DNA of 64,000 nucleotides from NCBI RefSeq assembly GCF_035989885.1, contig NZ_CP108518.1:3888501-3952500 (forward strand), given 5' to 3'. This document shows positions 26,256 to 37,517 of this stretch, one piece after another. Numbering within the stretch: the stretch's first letter is position 1; the number at the start of each line of letters is the position of its first letter. The translations under genes were made by a program, and so were the position numbers. Origin of the DNA: Streptomyces sp. NBC_01232. Its GTDB lineage: Bacteria; Actinomycetota; Actinomycetes; Streptomycetales; Streptomycetaceae. Below the pieces are notes generated by a model. That model had not been told where the DNA came from. It ran no database searches and saw only the letters and a list, made by a program, of their open reading frames with translations.

Positions 26256-26852
26256 GCGGTGACCGTAGCGCGGTGCCGGTGCCCTGCGGGCGGGCTCGGC
26301 GGTGCCCGTCTGCTCGGGCCTGTCCGGCCCGGGGGGCGCCTCAAACGCCGGCGGGGCTCGGTGGTGTGGGGCGGTGCCCCGCACGAGAGTCTCCTCGGCC
26401 AATGCCCTGCGGCGCGGGCTGTCCCGGCCCGGGGGCGCCTCAAGCGCCGGCGGGGCTGGGTGGTGTGGGGCGGTGCCCCGCACGAGAGTCTCCTCGGCTC
26501 GGCGCACGCGGGCCCGTCACGGACAGGCGGCCGCGGTCGCGCGCTCGTCCTCCGGGGACCCTCCTGCGTGTCCCCACCCCACGGCAGGACTCCGACCGTG
26601 CCAGCCGACAAACCCGCACACCCCAACCCCGCCGGCGATCGAGGCACAGCCCGGCCGAGCCGGGAGCCGCCGAGCGGACCGCACACCCCAGCCCCGCCGG
26701 CGTTTGAGGCGCGGCCCGAGGCAGGGGCGGCCCGAGCCGCGCATCCCCGAGCAGCCCGCAGGGCCGAGGCGCAACCCCGCCGAGCAGCCCGCAGGGCACT
26801 CCGCAGGGCAACGGTCTGGACACCCTTCCCGCGCGAGGTGTACCAACTCCGC
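26256..26852. repeat. 600-bp repeat-filled intergenic region
   Basis: Two near-identical direct copies of about 78 bp lie at 26321-26399 and 26420-26498, sharing CCTCAAACGCCGGCGGGGCT and GGGGCGGTGCCCCGCACGAG. Two shorter inverted copies of the first motif lie at about 26621-26657 and 26689-26723. Long open frames through this block change direction with the repeats and look non-coding. Confidence 0.75.
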
Positions 26853-28229
26853 ATGACGATCAACGGCGGCATCTCCTTCTGGTACGCGAGCGACGACCGC
26901 ACCGACCCGCCCCGTGCCCCCCTCACCACCGACACCACCGCCGACGTCGTCATCGTCGGCGGCGGCTACACCGGCCTGTGGACGGCCTATTACCTCAAGC
27001 GCGCCGCCCCCGGCCTCCGCATCACGCTCCTGGAGCAGAAGTTCTGCGGCTACGGCGCCTCCGGGCGCAACGGCGGCTGGCTCTACAACGGCATCGCCGG
27101 CCGCGACCGCTACGCCGCCCTCCACGGCCACCCGGCCGCCCGCCGCCTCCAGCAGGCCATGAACGAGACGGTCACCGAGGTCATCGACGTCGCCGCCAAG
27201 GAGGGCATCGACGCCGACATCCACCGCGGCGGCGTCCTCGAAGTCGCCCGCACCCCCGCCCAGCTCAGCCGCCTGCGGGCCTTCCACGCCCACGAGGTCG
27301 CCTTCGGCGAGACCGACCGCGAGCTCCTCGACGCCGCCGCCACCCGCGCCCGCATCGACATCGCCGACGCCGTCGGCTCCAGCTGGAGCCCGCACGGCGC
27401 CCGCATCCACCCCCTGAAGCTGGCCAAGGGCCTGGCCGCCGCCGTCGAGGCGCTCGGCGTGGTGATCCACGAGTCCACGCCCGTCACCGAGATCGCCCCG
27501 GGCCTCGCCGTCACCCCGTACGGCACGGTCCGCGCCCCCCACGTGCTGCGCTGCACGGAGGGCTTCACCGCAGCCCTCAAGGGCCAGAAGCGCTCCTGGC
27601 TCCCGATGAACTCCTCCATGATCGTGACCGCGCCCCTCCCGCCCTCGGTCTGGGACCGGCTGGGCTGGTCGGACAGCACGCTCCTCGGCGACATGGCCCA
27701 CGCGTACATGTACGCCCAGCGCACCGCCGACGACCGCATCGCGATCGGCGGGCGCGGAGTCCCGTACCGCTTCGGATCCCGCACCGACAACGACGGCCGC
27801 ACCCAGCCGGCCACCGTCGCAAGCCTGACCGCCCTGTTGACCGCCTTCTTCCCGCAGCTCACCGGTACGGAGATCACGCACGCCTGGTCGGGCGTCCTCG
27901 GCGTCCCCCGCGACTGGTGCGCCACCGTCACCCTGGACCGCGCCTCGGGCCTGGGCTGGGCGGGCGGCTACGTCGGCTCCGGCGTCGCCACCTCCAACCT
28001 CGCCGCCCGCACCCTGCGCGACCTGGTCCTCGGCGAGTCCACCGAGCTGACCGCCCTCCCCTGGGTGAACCACCGCGTCCGCCGCTGGGAGCCGGAGCCG
28101 TTGCGCTGGCTCGGCGTCCAGGCCCTCTACGCCGCCTACCGCGAGGCCGACCGCCGCGAGAGCGCCACCCACCGCCCGACGACGACCCCCCTGGCCCGCC
28201 TGGCCGACCGCATCTCGGGCCGCGGCTGA
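26853..28229 (+). CDS. FAD-dependent amine oxidoreductase (DAO family)
   Basis: A 458-residue flavoenzyme. The dinucleotide-binding motif VIVGGGYTGLWTAYYL lies near residue 31, GYGASGRNGGWLYNG near 70, and a closing WAGGYVGSGVATSNLAARTL near 370 places the FAD again. The layout matches gamma-glutamylputrescine oxidase and related deaminating oxidases. The substrate is likely an amine or N-methyl amino acid. The ATG at 26853 is chosen; upstream is repeat DNA. A hairpin terminator follows. Confidence 0.86.
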   Translation: MTINGGISFWYASDDRTDPPRAPLTTDTTADVVIVGGGYTGLWTAYYLKRAAPGLRITLLEQKFCGYGASGRNGGWLYNGIAGRDRYAALHGHPAARRLQQAMNETVTEVIDVAAKEGIDADIHRGGVLEVARTPAQLSRLRAFHAHEVAFGETDRELLDAAATRARIDIADAVGSSWSPHGARIHPLKLAKGLAAAVEALGVVIHESTPVTEIAPGLAVTPYGTVRAPHVLRCTEGFTAALKGQKRSWLPMNSSMIVTAPLPPSVWDRLGWSDSTLLGDMAHAYMYAQRTADDRIAIGGRGVPYRFGSRTDNDGRTQPATVASLTALLTAFFPQLTGTEITHAWSGVLGVPRDWCATVTLDRASGLGWAGGYVGSGVATSNLAARTLRDLVLGESTELTALPWVNHRVRRWEPEPLRWLGVQALYAAYREADRRESATHRPTTTPLARLADRISGRG

Positions 28230-28244
28230 CCGCGGGAACGCGGA

Positions 28245-28274
28245 AACCCCGGCTCAGCGGAGTGAGCCGGGGTT
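28245..28274. terminator. Hairpin between FAD oxidoreductase and tRNA-Thr
   Basis: AACCCCGGCTCA (28245-28256) pairs with TGAGCCGGGGTT (28263-28274). It lies between convergent units and can serve both. Confidence 0.85.
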
Positions 28275-28281
28275 CCGGTGG

Positions 28282-28356
28282 GGCCCCCTGTCGGATTCGA
28301 ACCGACGACCTACGCATTACAAGTGCGTTGCTCTGGCCGGACTGAGCTAAGGAGGC
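28282..28356 (-). tRNA. tRNA-Thr (anticodon TGT)
   Basis: On the minus strand a complete cloverleaf can be drawn: acceptor GCCTCCT/AGGGGGC, D arm GCTC...GAGC, anticodon stem ACGCA/TGCGT with loop CTTGTAA (anticodon TGT, reads ACA), T arm GTCGG-TTCGAAT-CCGAC. The CCA end appears to be encoded at 28279-28281. No integrated element is seen beside it. Confidence 0.96.
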
Positions 28357-28513
28357 ACGGCAGTGCGCGTGTACTGCGCGCGAAGCCGCCATCACTCTAC
28401 ACAGCACGCGATTCCCCGGGCCATCGCATTGAAGCCGCCCACGTGAGCACCGACGCACCCCTCAGGTACTGACAGAAGCCGCTTCGACGGGTAGCGTCGT
28501 GCGGAGTCCGATT

Positions 28514-28529
28514 ACTGGACTAGACCTTC
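28514..28529. promoter_or_regulatory. DasR-type operator (dre) upstream of msiK
   Basis: ACTGGACTAGACCTTC matches 12 of 16 positions of the DasR palindrome and shares its core with the nagK site. It is 49 bp before the msiK ATG. Confidence 0.88.
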
Positions 28530-28577
28530 CACTCGGATCGTCCGGCACGTTCCTGCCGGTAGAAGGGATTCATCACC

Positions 28578-29666
<1,089 letters not shown>

Positions 29667-29695
29667 CAGCTCCCGCAGGTTTCAGAGTCGTTGGA

Positions 29696-29722
29696 GGGGC
29701 GCCCCGTCAAGGGGCGCCCCTT
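29696..29722 (+). terminator. Terminator after msiK
   Basis: AGGGGCGCCCC (29696-29706) and GGGGCGCCCCT (29712-29722) form a perfect 11-bp stem, followed by TTC. Confidence 0.85.
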
Positions 29723-29890
29723 CGGCGTCCGTTGTCCGGCCGGGATCCCTCCGGACTGCTTCAGGAACCCCGGCAGACCGGGCCATTCGGCCCCAACCGT
29801 CAACCCTTAATTCGAAAAACCACGTCGAACCATCCCCCGACAGGGTGACTAAATGTCGCCAAATCTTCACCGAGCGCTACTCTCGCCCTC

Positions 29891-30304
29891 GTGACCCACA
29901 CTGCCCGCCGTATCGGCCGTTCCCTCGCCCTGGTCCTGCCCGTCGTCCTGGTCCTGTCCGGGACCCTCGCGGTCACCATGGTCCCGTGGGCGGACACTTC
30001 GTCCTCCCAGGTCCTGACCGCCGCCGCCGAGGACGTCTCCGTCCCCGCGAAGCCGCGCGCCGCGCACGAGGTGCTGCGCGATCAGCTCGTCGGCGAGCTG
30101 CAGCAGGGCGGTCAGCCCGACGACGTCCTCACCCACCTCCAGCAGGAGGTGAACCGGCGGCCCTCGCTCGCCGAGCACTGCGTGGGGATCGCCCGGGCGC
30201 TGGGGCGGGCCGCCGTGGACGCGTACGGCCCGACGAAGGCGCAGTCCTTCGCCCGTCCCGTCTGCGACACCTCGTACGCCTCCGGCGTCGCCTCCATGGG
30301 CTGA
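29891..30304 (+). CDS. Small exported or membrane-anchored protein, unknown function
   Basis: A 137-residue protein. An N-terminal hydrophobic helix (LALVLPVVLVLSGTLAVTMV, about 12-31) acts as a signal or anchor. The rest is helical, with two Cys (residues about 97 and 125) that could form a disulfide. No domain is recognised. TACTCT lies seven bases before the GTG start, suggesting a leaderless mRNA. The nucleotidyltransferase gene starts 28 nt later. Confidence 0.7.
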   Translation: MTHTARRIGRSLALVLPVVLVLSGTLAVTMVPWADTSSSQVLTAAAEDVSVPAKPRAAHEVLRDQLVGELQQGGQPDDVLTHLQQEVNRRPSLAEHCVGIARALGRAAVDAYGPTKAQSFARPVCDTSYASGVASMG

Positions 30305-30332
30305 CGCACGCCACGTCCCTACGCTGGCCGCC

Positions 30333-31100
30333 ATGACCGACGACCACCGATCCGCTCCGCCCGCTCCCTCCGCAGCCGCGTTCCCCGCCGCCCCCACCCA
30401 GGCCGTCGTCCTGGCGGGCGGCCAGGGGTCGCGGCTGCGTCCGTACACGGACGACCGTCCGAAGCCGATGGTCGAGATCCCGGGGACGGGGGTGCCGATC
30501 ATCGGGCACCAGCTGGCCTGGCTGGCCGCCGAGGGGGTCACGGACGCCGTGGTCTCCTGCGGGCACCTCGCCGAGGTGCTCCAGGAGTGGCTGGCCGGGG
30601 CCCGGTTGCCGCTGCGCGTCACCACGGTGGTCGAGGAGGAGCCGCTGGGCCGCGGCGGCGGTCTCAAGTACGCCGCCCGCCGGCTCCCGCACCCCGACCG
30701 GGCCTGGTACGCGACGAACGGCGATGTCTGGACCCGCTTCTCGCTCCGCGACATGGCGGCCTTCCACGCCGAGCGGGACGCGGTGGCCACGCTCGCGCTG
30801 GCCCGGCCGCGGATCCCGTGGGGGGTCGTGGAGACCAACGAGTTCGGGCACGTGCTGGACTTCATCGAGGCCCCGCCGTCGCCCTACCTCGTCAACGCGG
30901 GGGTGTACGTCTTCAGCCCCGAATTCGCCGCGCTGCTCCCGGACTTGGGGGATCACGAGCGGACGACGTTCCCGCGTCTGGCCCGTGAGCGACGCCTCGC
31001 GGGCTTCCCGCTGCCCCAGGGGGCCTACTGGCGGGCCATCGACACCGCGAAGGACCTCACCGAGGCCGCAAGGGAGTTGGCGGCGCAGACGGGCTCCTGA
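30333..31100 (+). CDS. Sugar-1-phosphate nucleotidyltransferase
   Basis: A 255-residue NTP-transferase. QAVVLAGGQGSRLRPYTDDRPKPMVEI is the nucleotide-binding loop with the catalytic Lys (about 20-46). EEEPLGRGGGLKYA and NGDVWTRF give the metal-binding region. It joins NTP and a sugar-1-phosphate, most like mannose-1-phosphate guanylyltransferase or glucose-1-phosphate thymidylyltransferase, but without an acyltransferase extension. TACGCT stands seven bases before the ATG. The product and pathway cannot be told from the neighbours. Confidence 0.87.
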   Translation: MTDDHRSAPPAPSAAAFPAAPTQAVVLAGGQGSRLRPYTDDRPKPMVEIPGTGVPIIGHQLAWLAAEGVTDAVVSCGHLAEVLQEWLAGARLPLRVTTVVEEEPLGRGGGLKYAARRLPHPDRAWYATNGDVWTRFSLRDMAAFHAERDAVATLALARPRIPWGVVETNEFGHVLDFIEAPPSPYLVNAGVYVFSPEFAALLPDLGDHERTTFPRLARERRLAGFPLPQGAYWRAIDTAKDLTEAARELAAQTGS

Positions 31101-31214
31101 GGCCCTTCCCGGCAGGCACGCACGCCCGCGCTCCCGCCGCACCGCCCGTACCCCGGGCGCCGCACCGCCCGTACGTGGCGCCCGTACGCACCGCCCGCGC
31201 GCCCTGCACACACG

Positions 31215-31250
31215 GAGGGGCCCGGCACGCTCGTGCGTGCCGGGCCCCTC
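31215..31250. terminator. Bidirectional hairpin terminator
   Basis: GAGGGGCCCGGCACGC (31215-31230) pairs perfectly with 31235-31250 and is followed by TTT on the plus strand. It separates the convergent nucleotidyltransferase and DoxX genes. Confidence 0.9.
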
Positions 31251-31266
31251 TTTCCCTGTGCCGGTG

Positions 31267-32784
31267 TCAGCCGATGAGCCCGCCGATCAGGCCCGGCTGC
31301 TTCGGGGCCGGAGCCCCGCCGCTCGTGGTCCCGGCAGAGGACGGCTGCCTCGGCGAGGAGGACTGCCGGGGCGTGGCGCGCGGGGTCTGCTGCTTGCCGG
31401 TGGTGCCCCGCGTCGCGGTGGGCGACTCGGAGCGCGTCCCCGAGGTCCCCTTGGAGGGGCTGCCGGACGCGGTCTTCCCGGACTTCGTGGCGGGCTCGGT
31501 CGCACTCGCCGAGGGCGACGCCGCCTTGCTCGGCGACTGCGAGGGCTGCCGCTGGCCCGGCTGCTGCTTCGCCGGCGCCTGCGGCAGCGGGCGGCCCGGC
31601 AGGTAGTTGCTGGGGGCCTCGCCCGGCCCGGGGACGGTGACGACGGTGGAGGAGCGGACGGCGCCGCCGAGGAGCGAGCCGACGAGCAGGGTGAGCCCGC
31701 AGACGACGGTGGCCATGACGGCCCCGCGGCGCAGCACGCGCCGCCGCAGCCGCCAGATCTCGGAGCGCGGCCCGAGGGTCCGCCAGGCCTCGCCGGCGAG
31801 GCGCCCGTCGAGGGAGTAGACCGGGGCACCCGCGATGATCAGCGGGCTCCAGGCGGCGAGGTAGATGATGTCGGGCGCGTCGTAGGCCGGGACGGTCTTC
31901 CAGCTCACGGTCATCAGCAGCGCTGCGGACAGCAGCGCCCCGAAGCAGGCGGCGAACCGCTGCCACAGACCGAAGACCGTCAGCACGCCCACGATGACCT
32001 GGAGGAAGGCCACGCTCAGTCCCGCGCCGACCGGGTGCGCGAGCGCGAAGTCGCGCAGCGGCTCGGCCAGTGCCCACGGGTTCAGCGTGTGCAGCCAGGT
32101 GACCATGGAGCCGCGCTCGCCGCCGTCGAAGTAGACGGGGTCGCACAGCTTGCCCATGCCGGCGTAGATGGAGATGAATCCGAGGAAGACGCGCAGCGGG
32201 AGCAGCACGACGCCGAGGTTCATCCGGCGGCCGGGGTAGTACGAGGCCTGCCCGCGCGTGTCGGGGCCGGACCGGCGGGAGTCCGCGCCGGGCCCGGAGC
32301 CGGGCGGCCCCTGGTACGGCAGGTCCCGTACGGCGGCCAGCGGACGCGTCTCGGCGGGGTCCCCGTAGCTGCGCTGGCCGATGACGGTCGGCGTGGCGAG
32401 GGTGTCCTCGGCGAGGTCGTGGACCATGTCCACGCGCGGGATGACCTGGGTGGCGCCGCCGTCGTACTCGTCGTGTCCGCGCCCGGCCTCGCGGACGGCC
32501 TGGAGCAGTCCGCCCATGGCCGCGGCGTCGCCGGCGTCGGACTTGCCGCTCCAGACCACGGGGGCCCGGCGGCGGGTGGCCCCGGCGGCCGCCACCACGG
32601 CGCCACCCAGGACGGGTGCGCGGCCGGGGGCCTTCGCGGGCTTGGAACGCGCGCTCGGGCTCGGTGCGAGCCGCACGCGGAAGCTGGCGTGGTTGACGAT
32701 GACCTGTGCGGGGTCGCACGGCACCTTGACCATGCTCAGCGCGGGCTGGTCGTCGAACCCTGACGTTCTGGTGTCCACACTCAT
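31267..32784 (-). CDS. DoxX-family membrane protein with long low-complexity tail
   Basis: A 505-residue membrane protein. A variable soluble head of about 180 residues precedes a DoxX region of four membrane segments (about 188-330: LLPLRVFLGFISIYAGMGKL ... VAFLQVIVGVLTVFGLW). A further helix and a Ser/Pro/Thr/Lys-rich tail (about 380-505) follow. DoxX proteins are linked to redox and thiol stress in actinobacteria, but the exact chemistry is unsettled. A CAGTGT-N5-ACACTG palindrome lies 14 bp before the ATG. Confidence 0.8.
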   Translation of the reverse strand: MSVDTRTSGFDDQPALSMVKVPCDPAQVIVNHASFRVRLAPSPSARSKPAKAPGRAPVLGGAVVAAAGATRRRAPVVWSGKSDAGDAAAMGGLLQAVREAGRGHDEYDGGATQVIPRVDMVHDLAEDTLATPTVIGQRSYGDPAETRPLAAVRDLPYQGPPGSGPGADSRRSGPDTRGQASYYPGRRMNLGVVLLPLRVFLGFISIYAGMGKLCDPVYFDGGERGSMVTWLHTLNPWALAEPLRDFALAHPVGAGLSVAFLQVIVGVLTVFGLWQRFAACFGALLSAALLMTVSWKTVPAYDAPDIIYLAAWSPLIIAGAPVYSLDGRLAGEAWRTLGPRSEIWRLRRRVLRRGAVMATVVCGLTLLVGSLLGGAVRSSTVVTVPGPGEAPSNYLPGRPLPQAPAKQQPGQRQPSQSPSKAASPSASATEPATKSGKTASGSPSKGTSGTRSESPTATRGTTGKQQTPRATPRQSSSPRQPSSAGTTSGGAPAPKQPGLIGGLIG

Positions 32785-32797
32785 CTAACCGAGTGAT

Positions 32798-32814
32798 CAG
32801 TGTTTAGGACACTG
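32798..32814. promoter_or_regulatory. Palindrome before the DoxX gene
   Basis: CAGTGT-TTAGG-ACACTG is a short inverted repeat between the DoxX start and the rlmB terminator. It may be an operator; the binding protein is unknown. Confidence 0.4.
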
Positions 32815-32856
32815 CCTTGACGACAGGGATGTGTCCGAGACCCGTCAAGATCAAGC

Positions 32857-32881
32857 CACCCCGCCCGAATCGGGCGGGGTG
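32857..32881 (-). terminator. Terminator after rlmB
   Basis: CACCCCGCCCGA (32857-32868) and TCGGGCGGGGTG (32870-32881) form a tight hairpin downstream of the rlmB stop. Confidence 0.8.
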
Positions 32882-32932
32882 ACACGCTCACGGGTCACAT
32901 TCCCTGAGCCAAGTGGATCAGTCGCGCGGAGC

Positions 32933-33904
32933 TCAGACGCGGCCGCGGGTGGCGCGGCGGCGGGCCGCCTCGTAGAGCACGACGCCCGCGGCGACACCGG
33001 CGTTGAGCGACTCGGCGCCGCCCGGCATCGGGATGCGCACGAGGTAGTCGCAGTTCTCGCCGACGAGACGGCCCAGCCCCTTGCCCTCGGAGCCGACGAC
33101 GATGACGACCGGGCCGCCGAGCACCTCGAGGTCCTGGACCTCGTGGGTGCCCTCGGCCGCGAGGCCGACGACGGTGATGCCGGCCTTCTTGTAGTCCTGG
33201 AGGGCGCGGGTCAGGTTGGTGACGCGCGAGACCGGGGTACGGGCGGCGGTGCCGGCCGAGGTCTTCCACGCACCGGCGGTCATGCCGGCGGCGCGGCGCT
33301 CGGGGATGACCACGCCGTGGCCGCCGAAGGCGGAGACGGAACGGACGATCGCGCCGAGGTTGCGCGGGTCGGTGACGCCGTCGAGGGCGACGATCAGCGG
33401 GTCGTCGCCGTTGTCGTAGGCGGCCGCGGTGAGGTCCTCGGGGTGCGCGTACTCGTACGGCGGGACCTGGAGGACCAGGCCCTGGTGGTTGAGCCCGTTG
33501 GTCATGCGGTCGAGCTCGGGGCGCGGGGCTTCCATCAGGTTGATGTTGCCGCGCTCGCCGGCGAGCTGGAGGGCCTCGCGGACGCGCTCGTCGTTGTCGA
33601 TGAACTGCTGGACGTAGAGCGTGGTGGCCGGGACCCCGTCGCGCAGCGCCTCGAAGACCGGGTTGCGGCCGACCACCATCTCGCTGGTGCCCTTGGGACC
33701 GCCGCGGCGCGGGGCCGGGCGGCGCTTGGCGGCCTGCCGGGCCATGGCGTTGCTGATGCGGTTGGCCTTGTGCTTCTTGCGGTCCTCGGCCTTGGGCGTG
33801 GGGCCCCTGCCTTCCAGGCCCTTGCGCCGCTGGCCACCGCTGCCGACCGTCGCGCCCTTCTTGTTGGACGTGCGGCGGTTCCTGCGCTGGCTGTTCCCGG
33901 CCAT
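32933..33904 (-). CDS. rlmB: 23S rRNA (guanosine-2'-O-)-methyltransferase RlmB (TrmH/SpoU)
   Basis: A 323-residue SPOUT methyltransferase. It has a strongly basic N-terminal extension (about 1-70), a substrate-binding domain, and the knotted SAM domain. The family motifs are [17 protein letters not shown] (motif 1), [18 protein letters not shown] (motif 2) and [15 protein letters not shown] (motif 3). It methylates the ribose of a 23S rRNA guanosine in the peptidyl-transferase centre. A resistance-type relative (such as Tsr) is unlikely because the locus is housekeeping. It follows cysS after 94 nt on the same strand. Confidence 0.9.
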   Translation of the reverse strand: MAGNSQRRNRRTSNKKGATVGSGGQRRKGLEGRGPTPKAEDRKKHKANRISNAMARQAAKRRPAPRRGGPKGTSEMVVGRNPVFEALRDGVPATTLYVQQFIDNDERVREALQLAGERGNINLMEAPRPELDRMTNGLNHQGLVLQVPPYEYAHPEDLTAAAYDNGDDPLIVALDGVTDPRNLGAIVRSVSAFGGHGVVIPERRAAGMTAGAWKTSAGTAARTPVSRVTNLTRALQDYKKAGITVVGLAAEGTHEVQDLEVLGGPVVIVVGSEGKGLGRLVGENCDYLVRIPMPGGAESLNAGVAAGVVLYEAARRRATRGRV

Positions 33905-33998
33905 GACTTCTACCTGTTTTCGTTGGTGCTGCGATATGTACGTATGAAGAGTGTGCCGCCCGGAGCGCCGGGCAGCACACCAAGTTCAGCTGCTGGGC

Positions 33999-35405
<1,407 letters not shown>

Positions 35406-35432
35406 GGCATCCAGGGTAGTGGCCCTGTAGCA

Positions 35433-35464
35433 GTGCCCCGCGACCCTTTCGGGACCCGGGGCAC
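35433..35464 (-). terminator. Hairpin after ispF
   Basis: GTGCCCC (35433-35439) and GGGGCAC (35458-35464) flank an inner CGACCC...GGGAC pairing. It lies between the ispF stop and the cysS promoter. Confidence 0.65.
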
Positions 35465-35499
35465 CTTTGTTGCCGAAGATGTGCGGCCGCTACGTGCGT

Positions 35500-36012
35500 T
35501 CAGGCCCGGTTCGTCCGGTACACGAGGGCGGTGGCGATGGCGGCGAGCCCTTCGGCACGACCGGTGAGCCCCAGTCCGTCGGTGGTGGTGCCGGACACGG
35601 AGACGGGGGCGCCGGCCGCGGCCGCGAGCGCCTTCTGTGCCTCTTCGCGCCGCTTGCCGATCTTCGGGCGTACGCCGATCACCTGGATGGCGATGTTGCC
35701 GATCTCGAAACCCTCGGCGCGGACGATGCGGGCCGCCTCCGCCAGAAGGGTGACGCCGGCGGCGCCGGACCACTCGGGGCGGGAGGTGCCGAAGTGCGCG
35801 CCGAGGTCACCGACGCCCGCGGCGGAGAAGAGCGCGTCGCAGGCGGCGTGGGCGGCGACGTCACCGTCGGAGTGGCCGGCCAGGCCGTCCTCGCCCTCCC
35901 AGAGCAGGCCGGCGCACCACAGCTCGCGGCCGGTCTCGAAGGCGTGGACGTCGGTGCCGATGCCGACGAGCGGGATCAGCGGCGCGGCGGGGGTGGTGGG
36001 CTCAGTAGCCAT
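35500..36012 (-). CDS. ispF: 2-C-methyl-D-erythritol 2,4-cyclodiphosphate synthase
   Basis: A 170-residue Isp[15 protein letters not shown] holds the metal-binding Asp-x-His, [20 protein letters not shown] the second metal His, and the family end is recognisable in [19 protein letters not shown]. It forms MEcPP in the MEP isoprenoid pathway. The ATG at 36012 lies inside the end of ispD (11-nt overlap), so translation is coupled. The longer frame upstream is antisense to nothing and only repeats the ispD end. Confidence 0.95.
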   Translation of the reverse strand: MATEPTTPAAPLIPLVGIGTDVHAFETGRELWCAGLLWEGEDGLAGHSDGDVAAHAACDALFSAAGVGDLGAHFGTSRPEWSGAAGVTLLAEAARIVRAEGFEIGNIAIQVIGVRPKIGKRREEAQKALAAAAGAPVSVSGTTTDGLGLTGRAEGLAAIATALVYRTNRA

Positions 36013-36748
36013 CGGTGGCCCTCCTGCGGGCGAGTACGGCCTCGGCGAGGACCAGGTCGAGCGGACGGGTGACCTTGAAGGCCTCTTCATGGCCCGGGAT
36101 CACCACGACGGTGACACCCAGCCGTTCCACCATTCCGGCGTCGTCGGTGGCGCCCTCGCCGGCGACGGCGATCTCGGCGTGCGCGCGCAGGAGGGTGGCG
36201 AGGTCGAAGCCCTGCGGGGTCTGCACGGCGCGCAGCCGGGCCCGCTCGGGCGTGCCGAGGACCGGCTCGGGTTCGCCGGGCCTGCCGGGCTCGACCTCCT
36301 TGACCGTGTCGGCCAGGGGCAGCGCGGGCACCACGGCGGGCGCCCCGTCGCGCACGGCCTCCACGACCGAGTCCACGGTGTCCACGGGGACGAGCGGGCG
36401 GGCCGCGTCGTGGATGAGTACGGAGGTGACGTCCGCCGGCAGCGCGTCCAGGCCGGCGCGCACGGACTCCTGGCGGGTCTCCCCGCCGGGGACGACCAGC
36501 AGCTCGGTGCGCTCGGGCAGCGCGTGCTCGCCCAGCAGCAGGCGCACCTCGGCGGCCTCGGCGGGCGGGGCGACGACCACGACGAGGGAGACCGCGCGGG
36601 AGCGGGCCATCGCGCGTACGGCGTGGATGAGCATCGGGGTACCGCCGAGGGCCCGCAGGGCCTTGGGGGCGCCCGGACCGAGGCGTACCCCCCGGCCGGC
36701 GGCCGGGATCACCGCGGCGGTGCGGTGGGGACGCGTTACGTCAGACAT
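36002..36748 (-). CDS. ispD: 2-C-methyl-D-erythritol 4-phosphate cytidylyltransferase
   Basis: A 248-residue cytidylyltransferase. [21 protein letters not shown] is the CTP-binding loop; IHDAARPLV and [13 protein letters not shown] are further family motifs. It makes CDP-ME in the MEP pathway. GGAG precedes the ATG. It overlaps ispF and stands 286 nt downstream of carD, a classic actinobacterial carD-ispD-ispF order. Confidence 0.95.
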   Translation of the reverse strand: MSDVTRPHRTAAVIPAAGRGVRLGPGAPKALRALGGTPMLIHAVRAMARSRAVSLVVVVAPPAEAAEVRLLLGEHALPERTELLVVPGGETRQESVRAGLDALPADVTSVLIHDAARPLVPVDTVDSVVEAVRDGAPAVVPALPLADTVKEVEPGRPGEPEPVLGTPERARLRAVQTPQGFDLATLLRAHAEIAVAGEGATDDAGMVERLGVTVVVIPGHEEAFKVTRPLDLVLAEAVLARRRATDGY

Positions 36749-37034
36749 TCAGTAGCTCCGAGCCAGGTTTGTGACTTCGGCCGACATGGGTATGGCCTGA
36801 AGGGTGCCGGGTGCGACGCCCTCGCCCCTTCCGTGACGACCGGTCGAGCAGGCTGCCCGGGCCCGGCACGCCATCGCGGCGGCGATGGTGGCAATGATGC
36901 AGTGGATGCAACAGGTGCAAGAGGTACGGATACAGACATGCCGCAGCGCCCGGCAACAGGCCTCTCGTGGAGGAGAGACCTTGTCATCGGGCACCGCGGC
37001 AAGCTGCGCACCAAACTGTGCACGGGGACTCGCG
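36749..37034. other. Spacer between carD and ispD
   Basis: 286 nt without a convincing gene. A stretch of recurring TGCA/TGCAN(2-4) steps at about 36896-36920 makes minus-strand frames rich in Cys or in His and Leu (for example the frame ending at 36749 and the one ending at 36741). None has a ribosome site or normal codon bias. The ispD promoter or processing site may be here. Confidence 0.4.
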
Positions 37035-37517
37035 TCAGGACGCGAGCACCTCGTCGAGGAGGGCCTCGGCCTTGTCCTCGTTCGTGTTCTCAGCGAGCGC
37101 GAGCTCGCTCACCAGAATCTGGCGCGCCTTCGCGAGCATGCGCTTCTCGCCCGCGGAAAGCCCGCGCTCACGCTCACGACGCCACAGGTCACGCACCACT
37201 TCGGCGACCTTGATGACATCGCCAGAAGCGAGCTTCTCCAGATTTGCCTTGTAGCGCCGGGACCAGTTCGTCGGCTCTTCTGCATACGGTGCACGAAGCA
37301 CCTCGAAGACCCGGTCCAGCCCGTCCTGGCCGACTACGTCGCGAACGCCGACGAACTCCGCATTGTCCGCAGGCACACGAACCGTCAGGTCGCCCTGGGC
37401 GACCTTGAGCACCAAGTAGGTCTTGTCCACGCCTTTGATCTGACGAGTCTCAATGGCCTCGATCAGCGCGGCCCCGTGATGGGGATAGACCACGGTGTCG
37501 CCAACCTTGAACGTCAT
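37035..37517 (-). CDS. carD: CarD-family RNA polymerase-binding regulator
   Basis: A 160-residue CarD/CdnL protein. The N-terminal Tudor-like RNA-polymerase interaction domain ([21 protein letters not shown], 1-60) is followed by the helical DNA-interacting part with the Trp of [15 protein letters not shown]. CarD stabilises open promoter complexes, notably at rRNA promoters. AAGGGG lies ahead of the ATG. Confidence 0.95.
   Translation of the reverse strand: MTFKVGDTVVYPHHGAALIEAIETRQIKGVDKTYLVLKVAQGDLTVRVPADNAEFVGVRDVVGQDGLDRVFEVLRAPYAEEPTNWSRRYKANLEKLASGDVIKVAEVVRDLWRRERERGLSAGEKRMLAKARQILVSELALAENTNEDKAEALLDEVLAS

Noticed and set aside
26256..26507. N-terminal extension of the APH-like kinase by 84 codons
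   Set aside because: The extension reads through the intergenic repeats, and a TANNNT box stands directly before the internal ATG.
36741..37023. Small Cys-rich and His/Leu-rich minus-strand frames between carD and ispD
   Set aside because: They arise from a TGCA-rich stretch, have no ribosome site, and three frames overlap one another with poor codon bias.
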